Source: Tectiglobus sp965247245 (GTDB lineage Bacteria > Pseudomonadota > Alphaproteobacteria > Rhizobiales > Hyphomicrobiaceae). Taken from it: a stretch of DNA of 64,000 nucleotides. Within the stretch, counting starts at the first letter, position 1. Every line of letters begins with the position of its first letter. The DNA is taken from the NCBI GenBank assembly GCA_965247245.1, contig CBDFGV010000003.1, positions 558,001-622,000 of the forward strand. Reading direction: 5' to 3'. Below the pieces are notes generated by a model that was given only the letters and a program-made list of their open reading frames with translations, did not search any database and was not told the origin of the DNA. Made by a program: the position numbers and the translations under genes. Of this stretch, positions 45,910-54,313 are shown piece after piece.

Positions 45910-46377
45910 CTACTGTCGCGTCAGAGTTGCCGCTTGCTGGGCGGCCACTTGTGGCTTCTGCGCTGGAGCAGCAGCAGCGGTTTGAGCTGCAGCAGCAGAT
46001 GCCTGCGCTGTTGTTGCCGCAGATGCAGGCTTCGGAATGCTGGCTGTGCGCTGTGGCGGTAGCTTTGAGCATCGCTGTCTGAATTCGGCGTTAGCCTGAT
46101 TGAATTCAGCAACCTTACCCAGCGCGGCGCGCTTGATCACAACCGTCTTTGTCTTACCGCTGGCTGCTTTCTCAACCTTAGCGACCGTGCCTTCTTCGCG
46201 CAGCAGGTCAATCCGGTTCTGAAGCGCCAGGCAGGCGGGATCAACTGCTGCAACAACCGGCTGTTTTGCAGGCTGAACAGAGGCAGTTGTGAGAATGGAC
46301 GAACCGTCAGATGCGCAGCCTGCCAAACCCATGCAAGCGGCTGCAGCAACGTACGTAAACAGAGAATTGGAGCGCAT
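45910..46377 (-). CDS. Lipoprotein with paired cysteines and Ala/Gln tail (pdh operon, copy B)
   Basis: 155 aa from ATG 46377, preceded by GGGGAGG. Lipobox LAGC (Cys21), linker, then Cys49-x3... (CLALQNRI) and a charged helical segment ending in FNQANAEFRQRC with Cys103, followed by a low-complexity Ala/Gln/Pro tail of about 45 residues. The Cys-to-Cys core (54 residues) resembles copy A in its C-x2-x-L-x2-x-I start and aromatic-Asn...Cys end. Function unknown; predicted periplasmic, anchored to a membrane. Confidence 0.72.
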   Translation of the reverse strand: MRSNSLFTYVAAAACMGLAGCASDGSSILTTASVQPAKQPVVAAVDPACLALQNRIDLLREEGTVAKVEKAASGKTKTVVIKRAALGKVAEFNQANAEFRQRCSKLPPQRTASIPKPASAATTAQASAAAAQTAAAAPAQKPQVAAQQAATLTRQ

Positions 46378-46594
46378 CTGCGCCTCCCCTTTAATCACCG
46401 AATCACACAAACACTGCTTGATGCTTGCCCTTGATCGCGGGGCTTAACAAGACAGTGATCACGGTTACACGTGGTTATCCCCGTTACTCGCCACGGCACA
46501 TCCAATTAGATCCTGAAATGTGATTGTCGCGCAACATCAAACAGAGTCGTTGGGCTGCCACTGCACCAGTTAGGCTCTTCGCGATGACAGCCGC

Positions 46595-48004
46595 TCACAC
46601 CAGCATACGAACCGGATCTTCAATGAACCGTTTGAAAGCATTCAACAATTCCGCGCCAACAGCGCCATCGACGACTCGGTGATCGCATGACAGCGTGCAG
46701 CTCATTATCGTTGCAACCCGCACGTCGTTGCCGTCGACAATGGCCCGTTTCTCACCTGCACCGACCGCCAAAATCGTGGCATGGGGTGGATTGATCACCG
46801 CATCAAACGATTTCACGCCGAACATACCAAGGTTGGAAATCGATGTGGTGCCGCCCTGATACTCTTGCGGCGCCAGACGACGATTGCGGGCGCGACCGGC
46901 CAGATCCTTCATTTCATTCGATATCTCGCCCAGTGTCTTGAGCTCTGCGTGCCGGATGATGGGCGTGAACAAACCACCTTCGACCGCGACGGCAACGCCA
47001 ACATCAGAATGGCGGTGGACCAGCATACCGGCATCCGTCCAAGTTGCATTGGCTGCTGGAACTTGCTGGAGCGCCAGTGCTAAAGCCTTAATCACGAAGT
47101 CATTGACCGAAAGCTTGTAGGCACGTGGCCCTTCGGTCGGAGCAGCCTCATTGATGCGTGTGCGCGAGCGCAATAACTCATCCAGCACGCAATCCATCGA
47201 CAAATAGAAGTGCGGCACCGTCTGCTTGGATTGTGTCAGGCGTTGCGCGATGACCTTACGCATTCCGTCATGTGGAACGACCTCGTAGGTGTCATCCTGA
47301 TAAAGCGCCAAAACTTGCTGATCACCCATGCCACTGATAGCGACAGCCTGACCTGTGCCACCCTGGGCTGCCGCGCCTTGCGGGATAACCGAACGCCCAG
47401 CGCCGCTTGCAGCCGTGGTGGCGCCACCGCTCGCAACAGCTGCCTCGACATCCTTCAAGACAATGCGATTGTGCGGCCCGGAACCGGTCAGTCCAGCCAG
47501 CTCGATGCCCTTTTCCTTCGCCACCCGTTTGGCCAGCGGAGAAGCAAAAATCCTTGCTCCGTTATTTGGCTGGGCAACAGGCTTAAGCGGTGCTGCTGAC
47601 GGTGCCGGCTCGACTGACGCCGGGGATGCTTGTGGTGCCACGGCAGCACTCGCAGTCGCGGCCACCGGGGCTGCGTTTGCTACGGGTTGCGGTGCCGGCG
47701 CCGAAGGTGGTGGACTGACCGCGGACTGCTCAGCTTCGGCCGGCAGACTATCTGAAGTCTCGCCCTCCTCGAGCAATGTTGCGATCGGCGTATTGACCGC
47801 CACTCCTTCAGTTCCCTCAGCCACGAGGATCGTACCGACCGTGCCTTCGTCAACGGCTTCCACCTCCATGGTCGCCTTGTCGGTCTCGATCTCGGCAATC
47901 ACCATGCCAGGCGTCACCGCATCACCCTCTTTGACGAGCCAGGCAGCGAGCTTTCCTTCCTCCATAGTTGGAGAAAGCGCCGGCATGAGAATTTGAATCG
48001 GCAT
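46595..48004 (-). CDS. pdhC: Dihydrolipoamide acetyltransferase, PDH E2
   Basis: 469 aa from ATG 48004 (GAGGG upstream). One N-terminal lipoyl domain with Lys43 in ETDKATMEV, an Ala/Pro linker, a peripheral-subunit-binding domain (IFASPLAKRVAKEKGI, about 160-200), and the catalytic acetyltransferase core with CDHRVVDGA (His acid/base) near the end. Transfers acetyl from lipoyl to CoA. Follows pdhB directly. Confidence 0.97.
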   Translation of the reverse strand: MPIQILMPALSPTMEEGKLAAWLVKEGDAVTPGMVIAEIETDKATMEVEAVDEGTVGTILVAEGTEGVAVNTPIATLLEEGETSDSLPAEAEQSAVSPPPSAPAPQPVANAAPVAATASAAVAPQASPASVEPAPSAAPLKPVAQPNNGARIFASPLAKRVAKEKGIELAGLTGSGPHNRIVLKDVEAAVASGGATTAASGAGRSVIPQGAAAQGGTGQAVAISGMGDQQVLALYQDDTYEVVPHDGMRKVIAQRLTQSKQTVPHFYLSMDCVLDELLRSRTRINEAAPTEGPRAYKLSVNDFVIKALALALQQVPAANATWTDAGMLVHRHSDVGVAVAVEGGLFTPIIRHAELKTLGEISNEMKDLAGRARNRRLAPQEYQGGTTSISNLGMFGVKSFDAVINPPHATILAVGAGEKRAIVDGNDVRVATIMSCTLSCDHRVVDGAVGAELLNAFKRFIEDPVRMLV

Positions 48005-48046
48005 AGCTACGCCCTCTTCGAATTTAGCAATGACATTCCAGCACAC

Positions 48047-49471
48047 TCACGAAGCGTAGCAGACTGACTTCGCAGCAGCGACAACCTGATCGGCATTGGG
48101 CAGCGCCAAACGCTCCAGGTTGGCCGCATACGGCATTGGCACATCGGCACCGGAAATCTTGGCCGGTGGTGCATCAAGATAATCAAACGCCTGGATTGCA
48201 ACCTGGGCACAAATCTCCGAGCCGACGGAACAAACAGGCCATGCTTCTTCGACAGTCACAATCCGATTAGTCTTGCGCACAGATGTCAGGATCGTATCCC
48301 AATCAATCGGTCGCAAAGACCGCAAATCAATCACCTCGGCTTGAATGCCTTCCGCCGCCAACTGCTCCGCCGCCTCCATGGCATAGACCATGCCCCGCGC
48401 GAACGAGACGATGGTGACATCGTCACCTTCCTGGGCGATACGCGCCTGACCGATCGGCAGCAGCCAATCATCCATCTTCGGGACGTCGCTTGATTGCCCA
48501 TAGAGGATCTCATTCTCTAGCACGAGAACCGGATTGGGATCGCGCACGGCCGCCTTCAACAAGCCCTTGGCATCACTGGCATTGGACGGCGCCACAACCT
48601 TCAAGCCAGGGCAATGCGCATACCAGGCCGAGAAACATTGCGAATGCTGGGCCGCAACTCGCGCAGCAGCACCGTTGGGGCCGCGGAACACGATGGGACA
48701 CCCCATCTGCCCACCGGACATATAGAGTGTCTTGGCTGCAGAGTTGATGATCTGATCAATCGCCTGCATGGCGAAGTTCCAAGTCATGAACTCGACGATC
48801 GGTTTCAATCCGCCCATCGCCGCACCGACACCGATACCGGCAAAGCCCTGTTCGGTAATCGGTGTGTCGATCACGCGTTTGCTGCCGAACTCTTCGAGCA
48901 AACCCTGGCTAACCTTGTAAGCGCCCTGATACTCAGCAACCTCTTCGCCCATCAGAAAGACATCACCGTCACGCCGCATCTCCTCGGCCATGGCATCACG
49001 CAATGCTTCCCGCATGGTCAGTTTTTCCGTCTCCCCGGCAAACGAGCTGACCGCAGTTGCAGGAGTGCTACCGTTCAACTTCGCCGGCGGAACCGGCGGA
49101 TTTGCCGACACCGCAGCTGGTGCCGTTGCAACGGGCGGCGCTGCGGGAGGTGCTGCAGGCGGCGGTGCTGCAGCCGGTGCACTTTCTACTGCGGCAGGCG
49201 TTGTGGCGGCAGAACTGCTGGCCTCTTCACCATCGCCCGCGATCAGCGCAATCGGCGTGTTGACCAAAACACCTTCCGTTCCTTCGGCAACCAGTATCGA
49301 AGACAGGATGCCTTCATCGACCGCCTCAACTTCCATCGTCGCCTTATCGGTTTCGATCTCAGCGATAATCATGCCCGATGTAATCGTATCGCCTTCAGCA
49401 ACCAGCCACTTGGCAAGTTTTCCCTCCTCCATGGTCGGAGAAAGCGCCGGCATCAATACTTGTGTTGCCAT
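48047..49471 (-). CDS. pdhB: Pyruvate dehydrogenase E1 beta with N-terminal lipoyl domain
   Basis: 474 aa. Residues 1-80 are a lipoyl domain (Lys43 in ETDKATMEV) almost identical to that of pdhC, followed by a long Ala/Pro-rich hinge (about 85-135), then the E1 beta transketolase-like domain (LTMREALRDAMAEEM, EEVAEYQGAYKVSQGL, DTPITEQGFAGIGVGAA). An E1 beta carrying a lipoyl domain is a hallmark of alphaproteobacterial PDH. Confidence 0.97.
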   Translation of the reverse strand: MATQVLMPALSPTMEEGKLAKWLVAEGDTITSGMIIAEIETDKATMEVEAVDEGILSSILVAEGTEGVLVNTPIALIAGDGEEASSSAATTPAAVESAPAAAPPPAAPPAAPPVATAPAAVSANPPVPPAKLNGSTPATAVSSFAGETEKLTMREALRDAMAEEMRRDGDVFLMGEEVAEYQGAYKVSQGLLEEFGSKRVIDTPITEQGFAGIGVGAAMGGLKPIVEFMTWNFAMQAIDQIINSAAKTLYMSGGQMGCPIVFRGPNGAAARVAAQHSQCFSAWYAHCPGLKVVAPSNASDAKGLLKAAVRDPNPVLVLENEILYGQSSDVPKMDDWLLPIGQARIAQEGDDVTIVSFARGMVYAMEAAEQLAAEGIQAEVIDLRSLRPIDWDTILTSVRKTNRIVTVEEAWPVCSVGSEICAQVAIQAFDYLDAPPAKISGADVPMPYAANLERLALPNADQVVAAAKSVCYAS

Positions 49472-49588
49472 TCCAGTTCCCTATTCAGAGCGCCGTTGAA
49501 CACTTGTGTCCCAACCGCTCAACATCCCCAGCAGCATCGCCGGTTAAAATCTGAAGCCAACCAACGGCTCCACAATCCAATCCAAAAT

Positions 49589-50581
49589 CTATGCCGCCGA
49601 TACCGGCACCAGCACGTCCGTCCAAAGCTCAGAGACATCCGGCTCAGGGTCGTTCTGCGCAAACTCGGCAGACTCATTCACGATGGCCCGGATATCGCGA
49701 TCGATGGCCTTCAGCTCGTCCTCGGTCACACGTCCGCCAGCAATCAACCGCGCCCGCACCTGCTCAATCGGATCTTGTTCCGATCGAACCTTGTCGACTT
49801 CTTCTCTGGTGCGATACTTGGCTGGGTCAGACATCGAGTGCCCGCGATAGCGGTAGGTCTTCATTTCCAAAATAAAAGGGCCGTTCCCGGCCCGCATATG
49901 CTCCACAACTCTCTCGCCGGCCGCCTTCACCGCCCGCACATCCATGCCGTCGACCTGCTCGCCTGGAATATCGAACGACGCGCCGCGTTGTGAAAAGTCC
50001 GTTGTCGCCGCCGCCCGTTCTGTCGACGTACCCATCGCGTATTTGTTGTTTTCGATAACAAACACGATCGGCAGGCTCCAAAGCTTGGCCATATTAAACG
50101 TCTCATAGACTTGGCCTTGGTTGGCTGCACCATCACCAAAATAGCAGAAGCAAACATTCTCGTTGCCACGATAAGTATTCACAAAGGCGAGCCCGGCTCC
50201 AAGTGGAACGGAAGCACCGACGATGCCATGACCGCCGTAAAACCCTTTCTCCTTCGAGAACATGTGCATCGAGCCGCCTTTGCCGCGCGAGTAACCGCCT
50301 TGCCGCCCGGTGAGCTCGGCCATCACCCCTTTCGGGTCCATGCCGCAGGCGAGCATGTGGCCGTGATCTCGATAAGTTGTAATAACCTGATCGCCCTCCT
50401 TGGCGCACATCTGCAGCCCAACGACCACGGCCTCCTGGCCAATATAGAGATGGCAGAAGCCACCGATGAAGCCCATGCCATAAAGCTGGCCGGCCTTCTC
50501 TTCGAAGCGCCGGATGAGCAACATCTCCTTGTAGGCAAATAGCTCCTGCTCGTCCGTGAATTGCAACGCGTCCACGCTCAA
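49589..50581 (-). CDS. pdhA: Pyruvate dehydrogenase E1 alpha
   Basis: 330 aa from TTG 50581. ThDP-binding GDGAANQGQVYETFNMAKLW and the phosphorylation-loop-like region YRYRGHSMSDPAKYR are clear. Start is uncertain: GGGAGGT abuts a GTG at 50587 with no spacing, is six bases before TTG 50581, and 12 before GTG 50575; the TTG fits best. 186 bp separate it from ftsB, so an operon promoter may lie there. Confidence 0.96.
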   Translation of the reverse strand: MSVDALQFTDEQELFAYKEMLLIRRFEEKAGQLYGMGFIGGFCHLYIGQEAVVVGLQMCAKEGDQVITTYRDHGHMLACGMDPKGVMAELTGRQGGYSRGKGGSMHMFSKEKGFYGGHGIVGASVPLGAGLAFVNTYRGNENVCFCYFGDGAANQGQVYETFNMAKLWSLPIVFVIENNKYAMGTSTERAAATTDFSQRGASFDIPGEQVDGMDVRAVKAAGERVVEHMRAGNGPFILEMKTYRYRGHSMSDPAKYRTREEVDKVRSEQDPIEQVRARLIAGGRVTEDELKAIDRDIRAIVNESAEFAQNDPEPDVSELWTDVLVPVSAA

Positions 50582-50773
50582 AGCCACACCTCCCTATTGA
50601 TGCCGATCAATTGGAGAAGCCGTCGAAGCGATACACACAGCCTCTGAGCCGATCGGCCCTTTTGTTCTATCGCGCAAGCTTACACGACAGTCTGAGGCGA
50701 TGCCAAGCGCCACCGCCTTTGGGGGATCAAGGTAAGAAGAAATTGAACTGAGGTGAGGAGCGTTGGGAATCCG

Positions 50774-51097
50774 TTATCGTGCCAGCAGCACAACGTCCGT
50801 CGGATAAGCGAGGCCCAAGTCGCGCTGGGCGATTTCCTCGGTCATATCGCGCCACGGCGGATCACTGGCCAGCAGGCCAACATCGCGCCGCAAACGGGCT
50901 TGCGCGGCCTCAAGGCTCCTGATCTCCCGCGCCAGCACTGCTGTGCGTTCGGTCAGTCTGGTACGAGCCTCAAAGCCGTGCTTGCCATTGATGGCATGGT
51001 GAATGAAGTAGGCCGAGATTATTGCGCAGCCAAGCAACACTAAAAAGGACCGCAACGGTCTCCTCATCCGCCTATTTTGGGTGTGAGTACGCAACAC
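50774..51097 (-). CDS. ftsB: FtsB/DivIC-type septum formation initiator
   Basis: 107 aa from GTG 51097, five bases after AGGA. A short basic cytoplasmic tail, one membrane span (about 18-36), then a coiled coil (RLTERTAVLAREIRSLEAAQARLRRDVGLL) and a C-terminal DP...D region. Fits FtsB, which links FtsQ and FtsL in the divisome. eno-ftsB-pdhA is the standard alphaproteobacterial order. A TTG at 51121 would be an earlier in-frame start. Confidence 0.86.
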   Translation of the reverse strand: MLRTHTQNRRMRRPLRSFLVLLGCAIISAYFIHHAINGKHGFEARTRLTERTAVLAREIRSLEAAQARLRRDVGLLASDPPWRDMTEEIAQRDLGLAYPTDVVLLAR

Positions 51098-51186
51098 TGA
51101 ATTCCTGTAATCAAGGAACAAAATGAAGCTAACAGGACAGGTTTAACAGGGCGTAAAATTCACAACCAATTCGGGAAAAGAACTCC

Positions 51187-52473
51187 TCATGCGTGGCCCG
51201 ACGGAATCACGGATCTCCCGGCGTAGTGCGCGACGCTCCCGAGTTCTTCCTCAATTCGGATGAGTTGGTTGTACTTGGCAAGCCGGTCCGAACGGCAGAG
51301 CGAGCCGGTCTTGATTTGCCCGGCATTGGTAGCAACCGCCAGGTCAGCAATAGTGGCATCCTCGGTTTCGCCGGAACGGTGGGAAATAACCGCCGTATAG
51401 TCCGCGCGCTGCGCCATGTTGACGGCATCCAGCGTTTCACTGAGCGAACCGATCTGGTTGACTTTCACGAGAATGGAGTTCGCCACGCCATCCGCTATAC
51501 CGCGAGACAGGCGCTCGGTGTTGGTCACAAACAGATCATCACCAACGAGCTGGCACTTATCGCCAATCGCCTTGGTCAGAGCCGACCAACCAGCCCAATC
51601 ATCCTCATCCATGCCGTCTTCAATGGAGATGATCGGATACTTGCCGACCAGCTCCGCGAGATAGCCGGCCATCTCTTCGCTGCTCAGCGACCGGCCCTCT
51701 CCGGCGAGCTCGTATTTTCCATCTTTGTAAAATTCCGTGGCGGCGCAATCGAGCGCAAGCTTGACGTCGTCAACTGGCGAGTAACCAGCTGCCTCAATCG
51801 ACGCCATGATGAAGTCCAACGCCTCGGTCGTTGATTTCAAGTTCGGCGCGAACCCACCTTCATCACCAACATTCGTGTTGTGGCCGGCATCGTGCAGCTT
51901 CTTGCGCAGTGTGTGGAACACTTCTGCACCAACTTGAATGGCTTCGCGGCAGGTCTCAGCAGCCACCGGCATAATCATGAATTCCTGGATATCGATCGGG
52001 TTATCCGCATGGGCACCACCGTTCAGGATGTTCATCATCGGGACCGGCATCACATGAGCCGATGCACCACCGACATACCGGTAGAGAGGTAAACCGCAAG
52101 CTTCAGCCGATGCCTTGGCAACCGCCAATGACGTGCCGAGAATGGCATTGGCACCGAGACGGGCCTTGTTCTTCGTGCCGTCGAGATCCTGCAGGGTCTT
52201 GTCGATGCGTCGCTGATCTTCGCTATCCATGCCCCGAATGGCATCGAAAATCTCGCCATTAACAGCATCAACAGCCTTCTCGACGCCTTTACCCAGGAAG
52301 CGCTTGGCGTCGCCATCACGCAGCTCCACCGCCTCATAGGCCCCAGTCGACGCACCGGACGGAACACCGGCCCGACCCATGGAACCGTCTTCAAGAACGA
52401 CATCGACCTCAACTGTCGGATTGCCCCGGCTATCAAGTATCTCACGTCCAATGATATCAATGATCGCTGTCAT
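51187..52473 (-). CDS. eno: Enolase
   Basis: 428 aa glycolytic enzyme converting 2-phosphoglycerate to PEP. Motifs: GNPTVEVDV, GASTGAYEA, GDEGGFAP (catalytic Glu), SIEDGMDEDDW, LLKVNQIGSL-type (VKVNQIGSL, catalytic Lys) and SHRSGETED. Also a structural partner of the RNA degradosome in some bacteria. ATG 52473 with AGGGA upstream. Divergent from the 86-aa gene by 151 bp. Confidence 0.98.
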   Translation of the reverse strand: MTAIIDIIGREILDSRGNPTVEVDVVLEDGSMGRAGVPSGASTGAYEAVELRDGDAKRFLGKGVEKAVDAVNGEIFDAIRGMDSEDQRRIDKTLQDLDGTKNKARLGANAILGTSLAVAKASAEACGLPLYRYVGGASAHVMPVPMMNILNGGAHADNPIDIQEFMIMPVAAETCREAIQVGAEVFHTLRKKLHDAGHNTNVGDEGGFAPNLKSTTEALDFIMASIEAAGYSPVDDVKLALDCAATEFYKDGKYELAGEGRSLSSEEMAGYLAELVGKYPIISIEDGMDEDDWAGWSALTKAIGDKCQLVGDDLFVTNTERLSRGIADGVANSILVKVNQIGSLSETLDAVNMAQRADYTAVISHRSGETEDATIADLAVATNAGQIKTGSLCRSDRLAKYNQLIRIEEELGSVAHYAGRSVIPSGHA

Positions 52474-52624
52474 GCCAGTTCCCTGCCTGTATTGCGGTTC
52501 AATCTGGCGTCACTCCTAATAGGGATTGCGGCGAACTGAAAGATCATCCATGACCGCACCTGGAAAATCCATTAATGACAGCCTCTAGCAGCCCAAAGTT
52601 AAGAGCAGCCCACGGAGCATTGAC

Positions 52625-52885
52625 ATGACGGGTGACATCGCACGAAGAGCGGCGCTGATTACCGCTGTAGATCAGGCCATTGCCGGAAAGTGGGACGACG
52701 CACACGCAGCCTGCCAGTCAATGGAGGGGGACAAAACCGCAGACTGGCTGCATGCCATCCTCCACAAGATCGAAGGCGATGAATCCAACTCGCGCTATTG
52801 GTATCGCCGCGCAGGACAGAACTACGAGAGCTGGGGTGACGCGCAGGAAGAACTGAGAGCCATCCGGGCGGTTCTAACGTACTGA
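52625..52885 (+). CDS. Uncharacterised 86-aa protein upstream of queF
   Basis: 86 aa, soluble, helical. An N-terminal ALITAVDQAIAGKWDDAH segment resembles a TPR-like first helix pair; the second half, WLHAILHKIEGDESNSRYWY with RRAGQNYE, is strongly patterned (W-L-H ... G-D ... Y-W-Y-R-R-A-G) and looks conserved. I recall similar small proteins but no assigned function. Lies 43 bp before queF on the same strand, likely co-transcribed. Confidence 0.75.
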   Translation: MTGDIARRAALITAVDQAIAGKWDDAHAACQSMEGDKTADWLHAILHKIEGDESNSRYWYRRAGQNYESWGDAQEELRAIRAVLTY

Positions 52886-52928
52886 CCGCATCCCCATCGA
52901 AGAAAAACGACACGGACTATACGACCTC

Positions 52929-53390
52929 ATGGCAGAGCAAAATTCACAGCTTGCACACCTCGGCACACCATCTGAGATCCCGAACTCACCGGAGGAGGCC
53001 ACCCTCGACCGAGTGCCGAACCCGCATCCAGACACGCACTACCTCGCGCGCTTCACAGCACCGGAGTTCACCTCAATCTGCCCTGTAACAAGTCAACCGG
53101 ACTTCGCCCATCTGGTCATCGACTATGTTCCCAACGGTTGGTTGGTCGAGTCGAAGTCATTTAAGTTGTATCTCACATCTTTCCGCAATCACGGTGCCTT
53201 CCACGAAGACTGCACGGTCGCTATTGGCAAGCAACTCCAAGCCCTGCTCGAACCCCACTTCATTCGCATTGGTGGATATTGGTACCCGCGCGGCGGTATA
53301 CCAATCGATGTGTTCTGGCAGGCCGGCAAATGCCCTGACGACGTCTGGCTACCCGACCAGGGCGTTCAGCCCTACCGCGGCAGAGGCTAA
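52929..53390 (+). CDS. queF: NADPH-dependent 7-cyano-7-deazaguanine reductase QueF
   Basis: 153 aa, short unimodular (type I) form. Reduces preQ0 to preQ1 in queuosine synthesis. Catalytic Cys51 in TSICPVTSQPDF with Asp58; NADPH motif ESKSFKLYL; FHEDC (His92-Glu93) at the substrate site. No preQ1 riboswitch-like structure is evident in the 43 bp upstream. Confidence 0.96.
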   Translation: MAEQNSQLAHLGTPSEIPNSPEEATLDRVPNPHPDTHYLARFTAPEFTSICPVTSQPDFAHLVIDYVPNGWLVESKSFKLYLTSFRNHGAFHEDCTVAIGKQLQALLEPHFIRIGGYWYPRGGIPIDVFWQAGKCPDDVWLPDQGVQPYRGRG

Positions 53391-53422
53391 TCACCACCCA
53401 CTAAGGCCGGCAACGCGGTCAG

Positions 53423-54292
53423 CTACGACTGCAGCCACTTTGGCAGTTCAGACATCCGCTGGCGTGTTTCCTCAACCGGAATATGTGACATCTGATGTAC
53501 GCGCTCAAAAAGTGTGTTGAGCAGCGCCTTGCGATCTCCACCGGCGCTCAGTTCCTCAAACGGAATAACGTCGCCCACATGGACCGTTAGTGGTTGACCA
53601 ACCCGCCGGCGAAACTCCCGGATCATCAAAGACAATCGCACGGTTGCGCTGAACTTGCTGATCAAATGGAATGACGGCGAGCATTGTCCTTCGAAGTATA
53701 ACGGTAGCACCTGCGCCTTGGCTGATTGCACCATACGGGCTGTGAAGGTCTTCCACGGCAGATCAACGGCACGCCCGAACATTGACGGTGAGGTTGCAAC
53801 TCCACCGCTCGGGAACACAACAATCGTCGTGCCTTCGCTCAACAGGCGCAAAGCTTCTTTCCGCGTCGCGATATTCATTGCCTGAGCTTCCCGCGTCTCT
53901 GCGAAGTCAATCGGCAGCGAATAGGGGCGGATCTCAGGGACCTTCATCAGGTCCTTGTGCAGCAACACACGGAATGGACGGCCGAGCTCTTCGGCCAGCG
54001 TCAACGCGCCAAAGCCATCAAGTATGCCGTACGGGTGATTTGAGACGATAACCAACGGAGAGCCATCAGCAAGCTGAAGCGGCCAGGTACCGGAAGCAAT
54101 ATTGAGATCAACCCGAACCAGATCCAAAGCAGGACGCATGATCGGCAGGTCCTGCTCGACGTATTCGCGTCGCCAGATCTCATACAGCGGTACGAAATAG
54201 TCCCGCCCCGCCAGACGTTCGATTGATTGAATGACCCAGCGCTTCATCGCCGGGTCATCAACCGCAGCATAAGTCAATTCAGGAAATTTCAT
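53423..54292 (-). CDS. Lysophospholipid acyltransferase family protein
   Basis: 289 aa. PlsC-like glycerolipid acyltransferase: SNHPYGILDG supplies the catalytic His and Asp with five residues between them rather than the usual four, typical of the NHPxGxxDG subgroup; VVFPSGGV is the substrate phosphate motif. Substrate is unknown (lyso-PA, or an amino-lipid or other lysolipid). Lies 21 bp after thrS and is probably in one operon with it. Confidence 0.82.
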   Translation of the reverse strand: MKFPELTYAAVDDPAMKRWVIQSIERLAGRDYFVPLYEIWRREYVEQDLPIMRPALDLVRVDLNIASGTWPLQLADGSPLVIVSNHPYGILDGFGALTLAEELGRPFRVLLHKDLMKVPEIRPYSLPIDFAETREAQAMNIATRKEALRLLSEGTTIVVFPSGGVATSPSMFGRAVDLPWKTFTARMVQSAKAQVLPLYFEGQCSPSFHLISKFSATVRLSLMIREFRRRVGQPLTVHVGDVIPFEELSAGGDRKALLNTLFERVHQMSHIPVEETRQRMSELPKWLQS

Positions 54293-54313
54293 CGTCGTCA
54301 GAAATGCATTCCC

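Noticed and set aside
48614..49993. 459-codon open frame on the plus strand across pdhB and pdhA
   Set aside because: It is antisense to two certain genes and crosses their intergenic gap. Its composition (Arg/His/Cys-rich) is that of a reverse-frame shadow in GC-rich DNA, with no recognisable domain.
50648..50657. GCCGATCGGC palindrome before pdhA
   Set aside because: Short 10-base palindrome without a T-run or partner motif; expected by chance in GC-rich DNA.
52886..52928. Possible preQ1 riboswitch before queF
   Set aside because: Only 43 bp, with no stem plus A-rich tail arrangement of the preQ1-I aptamer.
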